Positions 62,536-64,000 of a stretch of 64,000 nucleotides of DNA are shown one piece after another. Source of the stretch: RGIG4079 sp045646905 (GTDB lineage: Bacteria; Bacteroidota; Bacteroidia; Bacteroidales; Muribaculaceae); contig JAZRLP010000030.1 in assembly GCA_045646905.1 (NCBI GenBank), positions 1 through 64,000 on the forward strand, given 5' to 3'. A program made the translations under genes and the position numbers. Positions within the stretch are counted from its first letter, which is position 1. Each line of letters opens with the position of its first letter. The notes beneath the pieces were generated by a model. It saw nothing but the letters and a program-made list of their open reading frames with translations, did no database searches and was not told the origin of the DNA.

Positions 62536-63429
62536 ATGGCAGTTAAACGCAATGCTTTGGGTAGAGGTCTCGACTCTCTAATATCTATGGACGATGTTCC
62601 CGCTCGTGGTTCGTCGGCAATCAACGATGTTGCACTATCTCAAATAAGCCCTAATCCCGACCAACCTCGTACAACTTTTGACGAAGAGGCTCTCGACGAA
62701 TTGGCTTCTTCTATTAAAGAACTCGGCATCATCCAACCTCTCTCATTGAGAAAAATGGGTCCCGATTCTTACCAAATCATTGCTGGTGAACGCCGTTATC
62801 GTGCTGCACTACGCGCTGGTCTCACATCTGTACCTGCCTACATTCGCACCGTCAACGACACCGAGCTCACCGAGATGGCTTTGATTGAGAACATTCAACG
62901 CGAAGACCTCAACGCCATAGAAATAGCCTTGACATTTAAAAAACTCATTGACCAATATAATCTCACACAAGAACGCCTTAGCGAACGCATAGGTAAAAAA
63001 CGCGCAACTATCGCCAACTTCCTTCGCTTGCTAAAACTTCCAGCCGAAGTACAACTCGGTCTTCGCGATAAACGAGTTGATATGGGACACGCTCGTGCGC
63101 TATTATCGGTTGAAAAACCTTCGTTGCAATTAAAACTGTATAACGAGATTATCAAAAACGGACTTTCGGTGCGAAAAGTTGAAGAACTTGCTCGTAGTTA
63201 TAACCAAGCAGCAACCGAAAAAGATACCACCGAAAAAACAGCAAAAAGCAAATACTCTTCGAGCGATTTTGATATTCTTAAGAAACACCTTTCAAAGACC
63301 TTCAAAACACCTGTTCAGTTCTCTTGCGATAACAATGGTAAAGGAAAAATAACATTTCCTTTCAAAAATGAGGATGAACTTGAGAGATTAATTACTATCT
63401 TTGACGCGTTAAAACTTCAAGACAATTAA
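62536..63429 (+). CDS. parB: Chromosome partition protein ParB
   Basis: ParB binds parS sites near the origin, uses CTP and spreads along DNA. The 297-residue protein has the clamp motif GERRYRA at 84-90, ENIQREDLN near 119-127, and an HTH with RLSERIGKKRATIANFLRL. A C-terminal dimer part (about 245-297) follows a Lys- and Thr-rich linker. It is in one operon with parA and the DUF5683 gene. Confidence 0.96.
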   Translation: MAVKRNALGRGLDSLISMDDVPARGSSAINDVALSQISPNPDQPRTTFDEEALDELASSIKELGIIQPLSLRKMGPDSYQIIAGERRYRAALRAGLTSVPAYIRTVNDTELTEMALIENIQREDLNAIEIALTFKKLIDQYNLTQERLSERIGKKRATIANFLRLLKLPAEVQLGLRDKRVDMGHARALLSVEKPSLQLKLYNEIIKNGLSVRKVEELARSYNQAATEKDTTEKTAKSKYSSSDFDILKKHLSKTFKTPVQFSCDNNGKGKITFPFKNEDELERLITIFDALKLQDN

Positions 63430-63490
63430 ATTCTCTCATAAAATTGACCATTTTATTAGTTTATTTAATTGATGGTCAATGATTTAATTA

Positions 63491-64000
63491 ATGACAACGG
63501 TTAGAAGAGCAAAAAAGAGCAAAAAAGATGTTTTTCCTAAAAAAGTGGCTATCAGCACATTATTTTTTGTGTTGTTATCAACTTTTAACGTTTTTTGCGA
63601 AACGCCTCGTTTACCCGTAAAAAAGGGGGACCCAAATCGTGAGAAACATAATATTTCTCCCGATTCAATTAGCGTTTTACCTATAAGCGAATGGGACGAA
63701 TATAACGACTCAATATTTTGCGACACTACCCTTTGCGATAGTTCTATAATTGACAGCGTTGTCATTACACCAATGATTGAGGAATGGGTAGAGCGTGAAG
63801 TTGCATTTAACCCTAACCCCACTAAAGCCGTATGGCTTTCGGCTCTATTCCCAGGCTTGGGACAGATATATAATCGCCGTTATTGGAAATTACCTATTAT
63901 TGTAGGTGGTTACATGGGGCTTGCATATGCAACTACATGGAACAATGGTATGTTGAGGGACTATTCAGCCGCCTATAGCGACATAATGGATAGCGATCCG
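63491..64000 (+). CDS. DUF5683-family membrane protein, cut by window end
   Basis: The open frame starts at ATG 63491 and runs in phase to the last base, giving 170 residues so far. A charged start and a hydrophobic segment near residues 18-33 are followed by a charged stretch and then PTKAVWLSALFPGLGQIYNRRYW and a second hydrophobic segment. The SALFPGLGQIYN core marks DUF5683, a family usually found just after parB in Bacteroidetes. The end of the gene lies outside the window. Confidence 0.85.
   Translation, partial: MTTVRRAKKSKKDVFPKKVAISTLFFVLLSTFNVFCETPRLPVKKGDPNREKHNISPDSISVLPISEWDEYNDSIFCDTTLCDSSIIDSVVITPMIEEWVEREVAFNPNPTKAVWLSALFPGLGQIYNRRYWKLPIIVGGYMGLAYATTWNNGMLRDYSAAYSDIMDSDP

Overview
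The window is chromosomal DNA from a member of the order Bacteroidales, probably a gut-type lineage near Muribaculaceae. The order is well supported. It shows AT-rich intergenic DNA, many promoters with the Bacteroidetes -7 box TAnnTTTG, little Shine-Dalgarno signal, a MurF-alanine racemase fusion, a DUF4286-ruvC pair, DUF2027-Smr, GSCFA and DUF4252 proteins, and a parA-parB-DUF5683 cluster. The family is a guess. No tRNA, rRNA, CRISPR array, transposase or prophage was recognised.

Layout. 0-3.5 kb (minus): small membrane protein, PstS-like lipoprotein and TPR protein in one operon, with a folded intergenic block at the left edge. 3.7-9.6 kb (plus): rarA, an ECF sigma/anti-sigma operon flanked by two DUF4252 genes, then serC-serA. 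9.7-12.7 kb (minus): a TPP-riboswitch thiamine operon, thiD-thiE-thi4-thiE-like. 12.9-16.4 kb: secreted proteins, including an endonuclease I. 16.5-26.6 kb (minus): an accessory block of secreted proteins and lipoproteins, among them a DUF6175/CsgG-like envelope cluster, a WG-repeat lipoprotein, and a Hanks-type kinase beside an HTH-like protein. 26.7-28.1 kb: a GMP synthase whose glutaminase domain is degenerate. 28.3-43.6 kb: CotH protein with collagen-like repeats, EamA and MATE transporters, glycosyltransferase, GYF_2 proteins, ruvC, queA, DUF2027-Smr, EFR1 ferredoxin, GNAT, surE and an OPT transporter. 43.7-49.1 kb (minus): PorE-like OmpA protein, GSCFA protein and MurF-Alr. 49.3-55.4 kb (plus): GYF_2-SUMF1 protein, tricorn-like S41 protease and Sel1-repeat protein. 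55.6-61.4 kb: ssb, proC, argD, an SPFH protein, and a VTC-DUF4956-DUF2490 operon. 61.7-64 kb: parA, parB and a DUF5683 gene cut by the window end.

The most unusual signal is a pair of structured leader regions about 30 kb apart on opposite strands. One lies upstream of the WG-repeat lipoprotein and the other upstream of the Sel1-repeat protein. Both have the pairing order A-B-A'-B', which is a pseudoknot topology. Both have an A stem interrupted by GAAC facing GG(A/C)CC, a small hairpin just before B, and a T-rich run after B'. The copy near 24.4 kb also carries alternative partners for A and B, so it could act as a switch. This looks like an undescribed cis-regulatory RNA family, but homologues and covariation need to be searched for.

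Other points of note are a start-codon hairpin behind the TPP riboswitch, thiazole synthesis by a Thi4 enzyme, a phosphoglycerate dehydrogenase with Lys at the usual catalytic His, four GYF_2 proteins of two architectures, and DnaA-box-like direct repeats upstream of parA.
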